Assembly: GCF_907164915.1 (NCBI RefSeq)
Contig: NW_025919557.1
Coordinates: forward strand, 161,018-225,017
Length of the DNA stretch: 64,000 nt
Source: Impatiens glandulifera
Taxonomy: Eukaryota > Streptophyta > Magnoliopsida > Ericales > Balsaminaceae
Direction: 5' to 3'
The position numbers were made by a program, and so were the translations under genes. Positions 46,904-57,464 of the stretch are shown here, piece by piece (the first letter of the stretch is position 1; each line of letters starts with the position of its first letter). The notes under the pieces were generated by a model. It ran no database searches. It saw only the letters and a list, made by a program, of their open reading frames with translations, and was not told the DNA's origin.

Positions 46904-48696
46904 TGATAGATAAATTATATATATAATTAGTAAGTAATTATTGAAATGAACTTAACCAAATCCATCGTTTGTGCAAGATAAAAGGAATCCGGAAAGCCAA
47001 GAAGTTCAGAAATACAGGAATCGGTAAAACCAAAACTGGTATTCTATTCCCTCGGTTTTACAAATCTCTATTTTGCTCGGATATCTATCAAAGAGGAACA
47101 ATCGGTTACATATTCGGATTCGGTGAAAGAAATCGGTTTTACCGATTTGCAGGTTGTTCGGTAAAATTATTAGCAATATGTCAAAAACCGGAATTAGTAG
47201 TAATTGGCTCAGTAATAAGAAATCGGTTTTACCGCTCAATTAACTGATCAGTAAAAATATCGAATATATGTTATGAAGAGGAATCGGTAAACCGACCAGC
47301 GGTTTAACTGGTAATATCTTCGATTTCATAAAGGCTGCGCAATTGATTTCTTCAATCGGCTATATGATCGGTTCGATTGAAGAATTTGGTTTTACCGCTC
47401 AATAAGATCGGTAAAACTGATTAGTTACTCTCAAAGAAGAATCGGTAATTCTTTCGGTAAAATCCTTGTCCAGTAAGTTATTTCGGTAATTTATTCGGTA
47501 AAATCTTTGGTTCTTATACAAGACACAAAATCGGTAAAATCCACGCAACGGTAACTTCACCGGTTATTTACAAAAAGGGTAGATCAGTAAAATGATCGGT
47601 TGTTTAATCGGTCGGATCCAAGAGGTAGAACCGGTTTTATGCTAAGAAAGATTTATACTAAGAGCAGCCAACAGTTTCCCTTTTAGTGCAACATAGGACA
47701 TTTAAGGTTATTACAGAAGGAAGCCTTCATATGATCACACTATTCCACTGACATTTTAATATAAGTTTGATGAAACACCTTTTGGGAAGAAGAAGCCTGA
47801 TAAAGAAGATCAGATGGTCATTTTGTTATTGGTCCAACACAGCCTTTTTAGAGCAGATATCTCTCACACTACCCCAAATATCCAAATCATTAGAAGGAAA
47901 ATCTGCATGATGATCTGCTCCTCGAAAATCATTAACTTATTTAATGACCATGTTGACTTCTTATTAAACCAAATCATTTGATATCCCAAGAATGTACTAC
48001 AACGTTCCTCAACCAATAAGACCCAAGAGACGATGTACTATCAAGGAAATATATTCGTTGAAGAATAAGAATATGACCGTTGTCATATTCCTATTTAAGA
48101 GAACTCAACCGGATAAACCACCTTTTGAAAACGGTACGACCTTCTACGATAACATTTTGTTCAAGCTTTCAAATCTGCTAACGTTCACATATTGCTCAAA
48201 GCTTTCAAATTAGTGTGTGTTAAAATTTCATGTGTATTACAATTTCATCTATTATGTGTGAGTAGTGAGTGTTGTAAGTTGATAGAATCTATTTTTGTGC
48301 AACAGATTGAGCGTAGTGAGAAGTCGAAAACGAGCAGTAAATAAGCCTCGAGTATTCGACATATGTACTAAAAACTGTTTGAATATTCTGAGTGAATATC
48401 CTTCTCAACGTTTGAGAAGAAGGGGTGACGTAAGATCTTTATCTTTGAACATCCATAAATTATGTGTTGTGTTTCGCTTTTACATTGTGTCCTCTTGTTG
48501 TTGGATAAACCGTTCTTGTGTTGCTTCAAGTTGAAACAAACAGTTCCGCACTTGAACTCTGTTCAAGAGTTTGTGACAACTTGCGAAGTATTGAGACTAA
48601 TATTAACCTCTAACAGGGTTAGTATCAACTAACGTGTTATGTAAGCGTTCACCCTAGCGAGACTCCCAGTCTCCATCGGCGATCCCGATCCTAACA
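46904..48696 (+). mobile_element. Diverged Sirevirus LTR (3' LTR of the older element)
   Basis: Starts TGATAGATAAATTATATA after a polypurine tract and ends CCCGATCCTAACA, like the younger LTRs. The right third aligns with them: the CTTCTCAA hairpin (48,401-48,419), AAGGGGTGACGTA, GAACATCCATAAA, TTGAACTCTGTTCAAGAGTT and the closing block. U3 is longer (1,793 bp in all) and carries a cluster of CGGTAAAA/TTTTACCG motifs at 47,020-47,540. The bases after it (TCTTT) should be its target duplication, but the left partner is not in the window. Confidence 0.75.
47020..47540 (+). repeat. CGGTAAAA / TTTTACCG motif cluster in the LTR U3
   Basis: At least a dozen copies of TCGGTAAAA or the inverse TTTTACCGA occur in 0.5 kb, including a perfect stem AATCGGT-ttt-ACCGATT near 47,132. 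Placement in U3, before the transcription start, suggests an enhancer-like protein-binding cluster. Confidence 0.6.
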
Positions 48697-48965
48697 TCTT
48701 TTATGCCATGGCCAATTTAAATCATTTTTGACTACCATGCATAAAGGATCAGACGTCCTACTTTTTCAATTCATTTTATAAGAGTTTCCTACTCTACTTT
48801 CGATCAGTAGGGTGTTCCCCTTCTAATTCTTAACCAGACATGTGTGTTTATGAAAATCAACAGTATAATCAATTTCACACATTTAGCTTATACAAATCAG
48901 GTTATAACATAAATTCTCAACAAGTAGCACGTTGTTGATGGTTAGATTACCATGGACAATCTTAC
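48697..48965 (-). pseudogene. Minus-strand Sirevirus pol fragment (protease-integrase junction)
   Basis: On the minus strand 48,965 downward reads KIVHGNLTINNVLLVENLCY, the same protein as GKIIHGDLTIDNVLLVENLR in the younger pol. It continues to WPWHKR, the start of the integrase zinc finger, where the diverged LTR interrupts it. Its upstream half resumes at 50,321. It contains stops. Confidence 0.82.
48961..48965. repeat. Solo-LTR target-site duplication, left (CTTAC)
   Basis: CTTAC is repeated at 50,321-50,325. Removing the insert and one copy restores an unbroken pol reading frame (GKGK|IVHG) on the minus strand. Confidence 0.88.
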
Positions 48966-49255
48966 TGTTAAATTGTGTTTAAATAATGAACTCATCTGGT
49001 TTTGATAATTTAATTTAAATAATCAAAAGAAGAAATTGTTAAATTGTGTTTCAATCATGAAATTACTGGTTTTGATAATTTCGTTTAAATAATAGAAAAG
49101 GGAGAAATTGTTGAATTGTGTTTAAATCATAATATCACCTGGTTTTGATAATTTAGTATAAATAATTAAAAAAGGAGAAATTGTGGAATTGTGATTAAGT
49201 TATGAACTCACCTGGTTTTAATAATTTAATTTAAATAATCAAAAAAATGAGAAAT
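48966..49255 (+). repeat. Four tandem LTR-start plus polypurine-tract units
   Basis: Unit starts at 48,966, 49,037, 49,109 and 49,182; the true LTR follows at 49,256. Each unit carries CTGGTTTT(G/A)ATAATTT and TAAATAAT before its purine tract. Confidence 0.88.
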
Positions 49256-50320
49256 TGTTAGATTAAAGTTTTAATTGATTTATGATAATTAATCATACTT
49301 GATTTCGAAAATAAATGGATAAAACTAAGTTCAATTATTATAAGTCATATCAATTATATACTTATATATATACATCATAAATGGTGTAGTGGTAAGTATT
49401 TTTGCCTGTCACGTGGGTAACCTTGTTTCAAATCTAACTAGGTGCAAAATTTATAATTTGAGTTATATTATTTTAGGCGCGCGAGCAAAAGACGTCTGGA
49501 CAGACCTCTAAAGAGGTGCGCGAGCTGACGGGAACAGATGAGCTGCTGAGCAACAGACAATTGGCAGGAGAGTCCTCTAGATAGTTGGTAGTAGAGCTCA
49601 ACAAATGAAAGACTACCACGTCTGTACTACCTAGTACATCATAGATAGTACATCCAGCGGAAAGAGGACACGTGTCCATAAAAAAAATTTGATTGTTTCT
49701 ACAATTCAGTATAAGAAGCAATCAGAGTACAACGACAAATGACATAAGAGGCATAAGATTTCTCTCTCTCTTAGAATCACCAAATTTCTACAAACTTGAT
49801 TTTTTGAATCAATTTACTCTCTCTATCTATTTTATTCTCAAGTGTATTATGTAATTCACCACATGAAACAGAGAGATAATTTATTAGACTACCTAATAGT
49901 CATTAACAGTGTGTTGTAAGTTGAACAGAGGGTGTTCTGTTCAACAGTGTATGTGCTAGGAGTTTAGAACAGGTGGTCAATTAAGTCTTGGGTTTCTGAC
50001 TGAGTTTGTGTAGGCGCTATAAAAATTAAAGTCTTCTAGTGAATATCATTCATGATGATGAAGAAGGGGTGACGTAGGAGTTTTATCTCCGAACATCCAT
50101 AAAACTCCTTGTGTTCTTTACTTTCTGTTGCTTGCATTCATTCTCCTGACGCTTCAAATCCAACAAGTTGTTCTGCAATTGAATTCGTTCAAGAGCTTGT
50201 GAAAATTTAGGAAGAATAAAAACATATTATAACTTCTAACAGAGTCAAAATCGAATTGAAAGTCATAAGTTATTAACTGTAATCAGATCCCCATCTCTAT
50301 TGTTAACACTGATCCTAACA
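48966..50320 (+). mobile_element. Solo Sirevirus LTR with 5' extension
   Basis: A 1,355-bp insert with a CTTAC duplication begins TGTTAAATTGTG and ends GATCCTAACA. The usual LTR start (TGTTAGATTAAAG) is only at 49,256. The first 290 bp are four tandem units (71, 72, 73 and 74 bp), each ending in a purine-rich AAAAAGGGAGAAAT-like tract followed by TTGT(T/G). The right half has GAAGAAGGGGTGACGTAGG, GGAGTTTTATCTCC and the closing block of the family. A weak tRNA-Gly-like patch (GGTGTAGTGGTAAGT) sits at 49,383. Confidence 0.87.
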
Positions 50321-51540
50321 CTTACCCTTACCCACAGTTTTACCCTTGTTATTATCACCAAATGTGATCTTAGGCCCAGTGCACTTGGTTACTTCAGTTA
50401 GTAGACATTTGTCACCCATCATGTGTCTAGAGCAACCGCTGTACAAACACTAGATAGACTCCTACAAACAACTAACCTGTTGTACCTACAAATAAACATA
50501 TTTACAGCTTTTGGTACCCACATTCAATTGGGTCCATAATCGATCAGTCCCTTGGGAATCCATATCTGGGTGATTTTGATGGATTTCCAATTTTGTGTGG
50601 TTAATAATCCGTATGATTTATGCTTAACAGATGTGTTCCTTCCAGCAGGTGATCCGTTAACTTTAGTGGATGGTTTTTGTTGAAAACTTCTTGACTTTTT
50701 GTCAAATTTTGATTTTCCAGACTTGCTGGCTGCCTTCTTCTTGGGCTTCAGCCAGCTTTCAGTTGGTTTCACATATTTAACCTCATCCTTTAAAGTTAGA
50801 TCCTCACAGCTTGGATTAATTCTTTTTTCAGTTAAACTATCCTTGACAAAGCTTATTGTTTTAAGCTTGTAATTCACTAGGTTTAACTTCTTATTTTACT
50901 TTTTTGGGCTGCCATTGTCATATCCTAGACCGAATTTACATCTGGTAGGCCTCAGAAAACTGATATGTTGTATGACTGTATCCCCTAATTTCGTTTAGGA
51001 ACTGACCACATATATCAAACGTTAGTTTTCAGAGGAAAGTGTTTGATCTTTTCTTTGTGCTTCTCATTCTCAGATGAAAGCTCAACCTATTTGTTTTCAA
51101 AAACTTTTGGTTCAGAAACTTGAGATGAAGATGAGTTATCAGCCTATTTATTTTTTAAACGCATCTCATTGAAAGAGTTTAACAACTTCTTGTAATCAAT
51201 GGCCATGTCATTGAGTGCAACAGTTAAATCATGTCTTGTGAATTCTTCTAAGGAGAAGTCAAATACCTCAGATTGATCATCTACCATGAAACATGTGACG
51301 ACTTCATCCTCACTGTCGATGGGTGATGAGTCGTTTGAATTGCTTTCGTTTCACTTGCCTTTGCTTTCCGTAGTCATAAGAGCCTTCTACTCCTTGCTCA
51401 ATATTCTGCATTCATCCTTAAAGTGTCCTAGTTTATCACAATTAAAACACTTAAAGTTAGCCGAGATCATGAAATCGTAATTTATGTTAGGGCTTTGTTC
51501 TTTATAATCATATGAACTAACTGTAGCTTACATATCATGA
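50321..51540 (-). pseudogene. Minus-strand Sirevirus gag and protease fragment
   Basis: On the minus strand from about 51,540: the zinc knuckle CFNCDKLGHFKDEC (51,450-51,408), an acidic stretch with DSEDEVVTCFMVDDQ, ALNDMAIDYKKLLN, and an open part (50,877-50,524) ending IPKGLIDYGPN. The protease region follows with SGCSRHMMGDKCLL and ITFGDNNKGKTVGKGK, reaching the solo-LTR insertion. It parallels gag of the young element block by block but is more decayed. At 51,540 it is cut by the hairpin-array element; N-terminal gag and the LTR are lost. Confidence 0.82.
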
Positions 51541-51599
51541 TTCCAATATCTAGATCAAAAGTTATTGACTTCTGATGTTGTTGACCAATTCAAGAATAG

Positions 51600-52150
51600 A
51601 TCTATCCTATTGGACCCGTTGTCTTGAACAAGGACCGAAAGCCAAGACCGATAAAATTTCACCTAGGACCGAGACCAAGGAACAATATTCTTGAGTCAGG
51701 ACCGAGACCTAGGACCAATGTTCTTCAACTAGGACCGAGGATTAGGACCAAGACCAAGGAACGATATTCTTGAGTTAGGACCGAGACTTCGGACCGATGT
51801 TCTTCAACTAGGACCGAGGATTAAGACCGAGATTTTTATTCTTAGGACCGTGGACTGGGACATATAAACATAACCTTAGGACCGAACCTCCACTTAGCGT
51901 AGGACCAGTATATCTAACCATATGACTAATCAACCTAACCCTATGACCCATCAAACCCTAGACCTATCACTGACATTTTCGACCTAGGATTGATCCTCAC
52001 ACCCAAGGACCGATGACTTCTAGTCCCTTGACCATGACACCCAACCCTCGAAAGACAACCACCTTGGTCCTAACCAAACCCTTCTGATTCTCGACAGGTA
52101 AAAACAGACCGAAGCCTAGGACTACGGACCTAGGGATTGTTTGATTCTTC
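51600..52150. repeat. GGACCGAGA hairpin array, copy 2
   Basis: Repeats of AGGACCGAGA, TTCTTGAGTTAGGACCGAGA and GTTCTTCAACTAGGACCGAG, plus stems such as CCTAGG...CCTAGG near 52,112, parallel the array at 16,270-16,920. Stems are more degraded here. Confidence 0.75.
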
Positions 52151-52395
52151 TTTTCAAAACACAAAATTATTTTTGTAATTTTGGAACCTTTTACACGTTT
52201 TCGAATAATCCTGAGGTACGACAATTATTTTCAAATATTTTTGGGATTTCTCCTAAACAAATATTTTGAATAGAGTTTTGTTTGATGTTTATTTCTAAAC
52301 CCTAACAAACGCATATTACTTGGTTGTCAGGTACGCCAATTTAAAATAATTTTGTACAAATATTTACATTTCACGTACCAACCCATACCTAGGAC
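52130..52395. repeat. Tail of the hairpin-array element, copy 2
   Basis: Shares ACACAAAATTATTTTTGTAA, TTTTGTTTGATGTTTATTTC, a TCAGGTACG motif and CAACCCA with 16,920-17,160. Confidence 0.65.
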
Positions 52396-52399
52396 CCCG

Positions 52400-53740
52400 G
52401 ACTCATAAGTAGAAAATAAATGTTATAAATAAACTTTTGTTTAGAAAGACTTTAGAAAAATAAAACCTTTAGTGTAACCAGAAAGTGAACCCTTATAGAA
52501 TGATGAGTTCAAATGATTTTTTTGGTGACCAATCAATTAATTGAAATAAGATTAACCAAATTCAGCCTAAACATGATGAGGAGATAATAAATAAAATATT
52601 AAAATTTTATTTTCTTTTTCTTTCTATTTAAAAAGAAAGAGGTTTTCAGTTTAAAAGAAATATTTAATTAGTAAGACTAACATTTTAAAAGTAAAAAGTA
52701 TATAAAAATATAAAATACACAACAATTAAAACGTTATAAAAAATAATATATAGTTTGATGAAAAGTTTTTAATAAACTGTTATAAAATTAAGTTATAAGA
52801 CTTAACCTTATAAAAAATAAAGTGCCATGTATAACGTATATAATCTAACATAATATTATTTTTTATGTTCTGCATTTTGTATTTTTAAATATATTTAGAA
52901 ATGATGGCAGATGTAAATATTGTTTTACGAGTTATCTCTAAAACCAATTTAATAGTTTCCCCACCCAAAAAAAAAACAATTTAATACTAACACTACAGTT
53001 TTAACTCTGATTTTAATGGATCAAAATTGAATTTAAAATGTTAATATTCTATTATATAAAATTCATTTCATATGAGCTCATATTAGGTTGTGAGTAATTA
53101 AAATAAATATATTAAAATAAATTATCTTAGACATGCACACGATAGATGAAAAAAATCAAGTTACCATAAAAATTAACAAAAACTATATTTGATTAGAATT
53201 GCTACTTTGAAATATATGAAATAATAAATAAATTACAACATCTAGATTAATTCTATATAACTAAATTCTTTAAAAATAAAAATACTTTTGAAGAAAAAGT
53301 TTATATGAATAATGACTAAAATAAGTTTAATATTATAAAATTAAAGTAAAAAAAATTAATAAAAACTATATTTCATTAGAATTGTTACTTTGTTAATATA
53401 TATATATATAATGAATAAATAAATTACAACATCTAGAGTGATTCTAGATAACTAAATTCATTAAAAAAAAATTAAATAATGACTAAAATAAGTTTAATAT
53501 TATGAAAAATTACAGTAATATATTTGTTATTTAATTGAGGATTGGTTTAAAAAATGATTAGGATTGAATTGATATTAATTTATTTTTATAAATCACATCA
53601 AATTAGCTCTAGGGGCTATTAATTGAAATCTTTCATGAAGAAGTAACTTATTTTTATATATATTTCTTTCATAATTTTTTATTAAATGTTGTTATTACTT
53701 TAACACGTTTACAACTAAAAATGATTTTATTGATTTTTTT
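52400..53740. other. AT-rich intergenic, nothing recognised
   Basis: Very AT-rich. Two similar stretches, about 53,160-53,290 and 53,350-53,470 (AACAAAAACTATATTT...ATTACAACATCTAGA), form a local duplication. No gene is seen. Confidence 0.5.
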
Positions 53741-53745
53741 TCTCT

Positions 53746-53753
53746 TATAAATA
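53746..53753 (+). promoter_or_regulatory. TATA box of the lipid-transfer protein gene
   Basis: TATAAATA lies 89 bases before the ATG and is followed by a C/T-rich leader (CATTCTCCATCTAATATTC), typical of a plant promoter and 5' untranslated region. Confidence 0.7.
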
Positions 53754-53834
53754 AAGTAATTCACTACCCATTAGAGTACCTCATTCTCCATCTAATATTC
53801 TCTCTCTAGAATTTAGAATCAATATTTCGTTTTG

Positions 53835-54134
53835 ATGAAGAACTTGACCATCTTGCTTTCAGCGGTGGTGGTACTGGTGGTCATGGGTGTTGAACTGCCG
53901 TTTGTGGCAGAGGGAGTGGCGGTGGCGTGTAATCCGCTGGATCTGATAATTCCTTGTGTGAGAGCAATACTCTCGCCGGAAGTAACTCCGACGAAGCAGT
54001 GTTGTGCGAAGCTGAATGATCAAGAGTCTTGCTTTTGCGGTTACATAAAGAATCCATTGTACAAACGTTTAGCTAATTCTTCTAATGCCAAGCGGATTGT
54101 CGTCGCCTGCGCCGTCTCTACTCCGCAATGCTAG
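53835..54134 (+). CDS. Non-specific lipid-transfer protein, type 2
   Basis: A 99-residue secreted protein. Residues 1 to about 31 are a signal peptide (MKNLTILLSAVVVLVVMG, ending AVA). The mature part has eight cysteines at 32, 41, 56, 57, 66, 68, 92 and 99 in the lipid-transfer pattern C-C-CC-CxC-C-C. The 23- and 6-residue spacings before C92 and C99 match type 2; the first two gaps (8 and 14) are each one longer than usual. CGYIKNP after CxC is also typical. Such proteins bind lipids in a hydrophobic tunnel stabilised by four disulfides and act outside the cell in cuticle, seed or stress roles; which role applies here cannot be told. Start chosen at the ATG (53,835). Single exon, intact, with a TATA box 89 bp upstream. 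Confidence 0.93.
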   Translation: MKNLTILLSAVVVLVVMGVELPFVAEGVAVACNPLDLIIPCVRAILSPEVTPTKQCCAKLNDQESCFCGYIKNPLYKRLANSSNAKRIVVACAVSTPQC

Positions 54135-54344
54135 CTGCTATAAAATAATATTTTGATTTCAGTTATTTCAATTAACTAAGTGTTGGGGGCTTGTATAACA
54201 TATTGGTTATGAATCTTATAATAATATAAATAAATATATATGATTTTTTTCTAAATATATTTAATTGGATCTTCCATCAGTAAAAAAAAAAAATTCATAA
54301 TAAACAACAAATGGAATTTCGTGTGCATGCTTCTAATATAATTA

Positions 54345-55040
54345 GTGTTGGAAATTTTAAACTAATTTTATGAATTTCAATAGTAATAAAATTAAATGAA
54401 ATTCATAATAAATTTAAACGACAATTAAAAAATTAAACTTTCGAAAGGTAAAATTTGAATTAATTAATTTAAAATGCAATGATCAATTAACAAAATGTTA
54501 TTAATTTAACTCACATGAGTTTATTATTATCAATTGTTATGATAATTTAATATTATTATTAACAATTGAAAAAATCATGTAATCATAAATATTGCTAAAT
54601 TAATGTCTTACTTAATTTTGACAAACAATAAGCTTAATTAAGAAGAAATATTAAAAAAAATAAGAAACAAACAATGTCATCTTATCATTTCTAACACTAG
54701 AATCCTAAGAGTTCTTTTTTTTAGAATATCAAAAGTTTTTCCTTATGTTGTGAGTGTCTTTGAGTACTTTACTCATCGTATTTCATTGAAACCTAGTTAT
54801 CGATTTATGTACTTTATCAAATTTGTTGCGTAGTGATTTCATTGCTGAATCACTACTAGATTCGTTGTAGCATTAGAGACAGTCAGCTGCGATAAGCTCT
54901 GATACAAAGGGAGACGATAATACTGTTTTAAAGAAAAATGTGTTAATCACATAACTCGAATTAACAGCTTATTTCATGATATTGTTCTTCATATATATTT
55001 TATTTATTTCATTTATTTGTACATCATTTTATATATATTT
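54345..55040 (+). mobile_element. Copia LTR, probably solo
   Basis: Begins TGTTGGAAATTTTAAACTAA and contains TATCGATTTATGTACTTTA, GTTGTAGCATTAGAGACA, GCGATAAGCTCTGATACAAA, GGGAGACGATAATAC and GTGTTAATCACATAACTCGA, matching 59,144-59,950. No pol lies beside it. It starts 210 bp after the lipid-transfer protein gene and may supply its 3' flanking signals. Confidence 0.7.
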
Positions 55041-55224
55041 TCTATTATTTATTAAAAACAAGATATCCTAGAATCTTAAAACAGTTTTGTATATAGAGTT
55101 GCTTGTGTCGTCGAAAATCCTTGTCTTTGATATTTCATGAAAAAGAGTTGTGTTAGAGAAGAAAATATGAAGAAAAAGTTTTTTTTTGAAAAGAAGACAG
55201 AAGGTCATAAACAGCGATAGAACA

Positions 55225-55335
55225 ATGAAAGGGCGCATTGACGTAGTGGGTTAAAGTTTGGATGCAAGGGTGAGTGACGGAAGGCAGGTTCCTTGTTTGA
55301 ATTAGGCCAATGAATTCTTTTGTAGAAATTTGACA
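55225..55335 (+). mobile_element. tRNA-related SINE candidate
   Basis: TGACGTAGTGGG matches the A-box consensus at 11 of 12 positions. A degraded B-box-like GGCAGGTTCC...TTTGAA lies about 40 bases on. No clear tail or duplication was found, so this is tentative. Confidence 0.35.
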
Positions 55336-55369
55336 TGATAAAATGAATTTAATCATTCATATTGGAACT

Positions 55370-55800
55370 ATTCTAAATTCCTGAGTAAAAATTATGAGAT
55401 GAATAGGGTAGTTAATGATTTCTTTATAGAAATCTGACTTCTTAAAATGACTCTAGTCATTGATGTTGGAGATGAATGGGAGTAGTCAATGATTTCTTTA
55501 TAGAAATCAAACTCTTTAAAAAGACTTTAGTCATTGATGTGAAAATCATTCTAATTTCTTGGGTATAAATTATGAGATGAATGTGGTCGATAATGATTTT
55601 TATAAGAAATTTGGTTTGTCAAAATGACATTAATCATCAATGCGGAAATTATTATAATTTCTTATGTAGAAATTATAAAATGAATTTGGGGTCCTAATGA
55701 TTTCTTATGTAAAAAATTAATTTGTAAAAATGATGTTGTCATTAATATTTTGAAATATTTTAATTTCTTCTATAAAAATTATGTGATTAATCATGACATA
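55370..55800. repeat. Degenerate tandem repeat with internal hairpins
   Basis: Four to five units of about 100-120 bp share AATTATGAGATGAAT, AATGATTTCTTTATAGAAAT, AAAATGAC and TAGTCATTGATG. The GATTTC-tttata-GAAATC part is a perfect 6-bp stem in the better copies. Confidence 0.7.
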
Positions 55801-57138
55801 GAATGAAAGTCATTTGTATAAAGAGATTAAAAAAGTTGTATGTGTTAGAACTTATTCTAATCATGCATTTAAAGAGACACGACTATATTATTCGAAATTT
55901 TCCTCGCAATAATTGTCCGGTGAGAACAAATCTAACCAAATTTATTTTGAACAAGCATTGTCGTTTCACTTCGATTATTGTTCAAAACATGACAATGTAA
56001 GTGCTTCGATTAAGACATGAAATACATTTGTAGTTATGTTTTATTTGATTATGTTTCTAAGTGATTATTTATATATATCATGCATATTAGTTATAATATG
56101 ATAATTCATATTCATTCATAATAAGTATGATTATCTAGTAATTTATATACATACATATATGAATAAAGATATATTGTATATATATATATCTATATTGTTT
56201 TAGTAGATAATTTTGAGATTTGTCACAAAAATATACGTCTTTTGGTTGACAAAGATTTTTTTTATAAAAAGTTAAAGGTTATCTAATTAATTAAGAAATG
56301 GGTAATTGATGACATCAATAATTATTTATAGAAATTTGTTATTTTTATATTGTTTTGGGGGAAAGCGTTAGAATTATTTCATTAAAACCCAAAAAGTGTG
56401 AGGGTCAGAAATCAAAGCTAGACTAACCCTAGATATAATTAAAGATGGAAATTAAAAGTCCAAAAAAAAACTGATTAGTAAAATTCATACATCCTACAAA
56501 AACAGAGATTATAAATAGAAAAAACTACATTCAAACATAACCATTATAGTCAGGCATTTTCGCATGTCATCCGTTTTCATTAGGAGATATTTTCTCATTC
56601 CTCTGACGATGAAATGATATTGTATTGAAGAGGATGATTAATATTTTTGTTTCTCATTTTGAATTTTCTCTTTGTATGAGCCAGTTCTGATTTGATAGAA
56701 ATAATTGTTTTTAAGAATTCAAATATTTTTTTACCTTTATTATCTACAACTTGATTTTCTGTGTTATGTCTTCCTTATCTTCGGATTCAGCTTCAGACTT
56801 CACATAAGTTTTGAAATAATTAAAAACAAAATTATTTGAATGGAGAATAATGTGGCAAACGTGCCAAAATTATGAGATGCAAACGTGCAACCGAAAATAA
56901 ATATTTCAACAGTTTCGGTCAAAGAAGCTTGAAATATTTTGATTTTTTTTACAAATCATGTGTTATGGTGAATATTTATTTGATTAAATATTGTATTTTA
57001 TTTTATAGAAATTAAGTGTTGAAATAAATATTTTAATAGATTAATTAATTTAATTTTTTATGTAGAAGTTATATAAAGAATGATTTATATAAATAAAAAT
57101 TTTATATGAATGATTTATTCATTTAAATATTCACAATA
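55800..57138. other. AT-rich intergenic, nothing recognised
   Basis: No supported gene. A short open frame at 55,803 lacks any motif. Confidence 0.45.
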
Positions 57139-57146
57139 GTAGTTAT

Positions 57147-57456
57147 AGGACTGGCTCTGAAAATTGGGGACCCAATGCAAATTTAAATTTTGTGGCCCCT
57201 AAAATTATAAATAATTTTTTTAAAATTCTAATAATATAAAATGAGATATAAAAAGATAAAAAAAATAGATAAAAAAAAGTTATATATATTGTATAATATA
57301 TATTTGGTATGAAAAGAGAAAAAAAAAGGAAAAAAAAATGATTAACAAAATAATATATAATTAATAATTTTATTATATAACCGAAATTTGGGGGCCCTAG
57401 AAGGTGTGAGGGCCTATACAATTGTATAGGTTGCCTTATCCAATGGCCGACCCTGA
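57147..57456. mobile_element. MITE, hAT-like (GGCCGACCCTG type)
   Basis: The left end AGGACTGGCTCTGAAAATT and the inverse of the right end TCAGGGTCGGCCATTGG are imperfect terminal inverted repeats. Internal GGGGACCCAATGCAAATTT and GGGGGCCCTAGAAGG are typical of a plant MITE family that starts CAGGGCCGGC. Flanks GTAGTTAT (57,139-57,146) and TTAGTTAT (57,457-57,464) form an 8-bp duplication with one mismatch, as for hAT. The 310-bp interior has no transposase; a 92-codon minus-strand frame across it is incidental. Confidence 0.75.
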
Positions 57457-57464
57457 TTAGTTAT

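Noticed and set aside
49380..49450. tRNA-Gly gene
   Set aside because: GGTGTAGTGGTAAGT resembles tRNA-Gly, but the B box and acceptor stem are degraded and it lies within an LTR.
57143..57421. 92-codon minus-strand frame in the MITE
   Set aside because: Low-complexity F/Y/I-rich translation of AT-rich MITE sequence.
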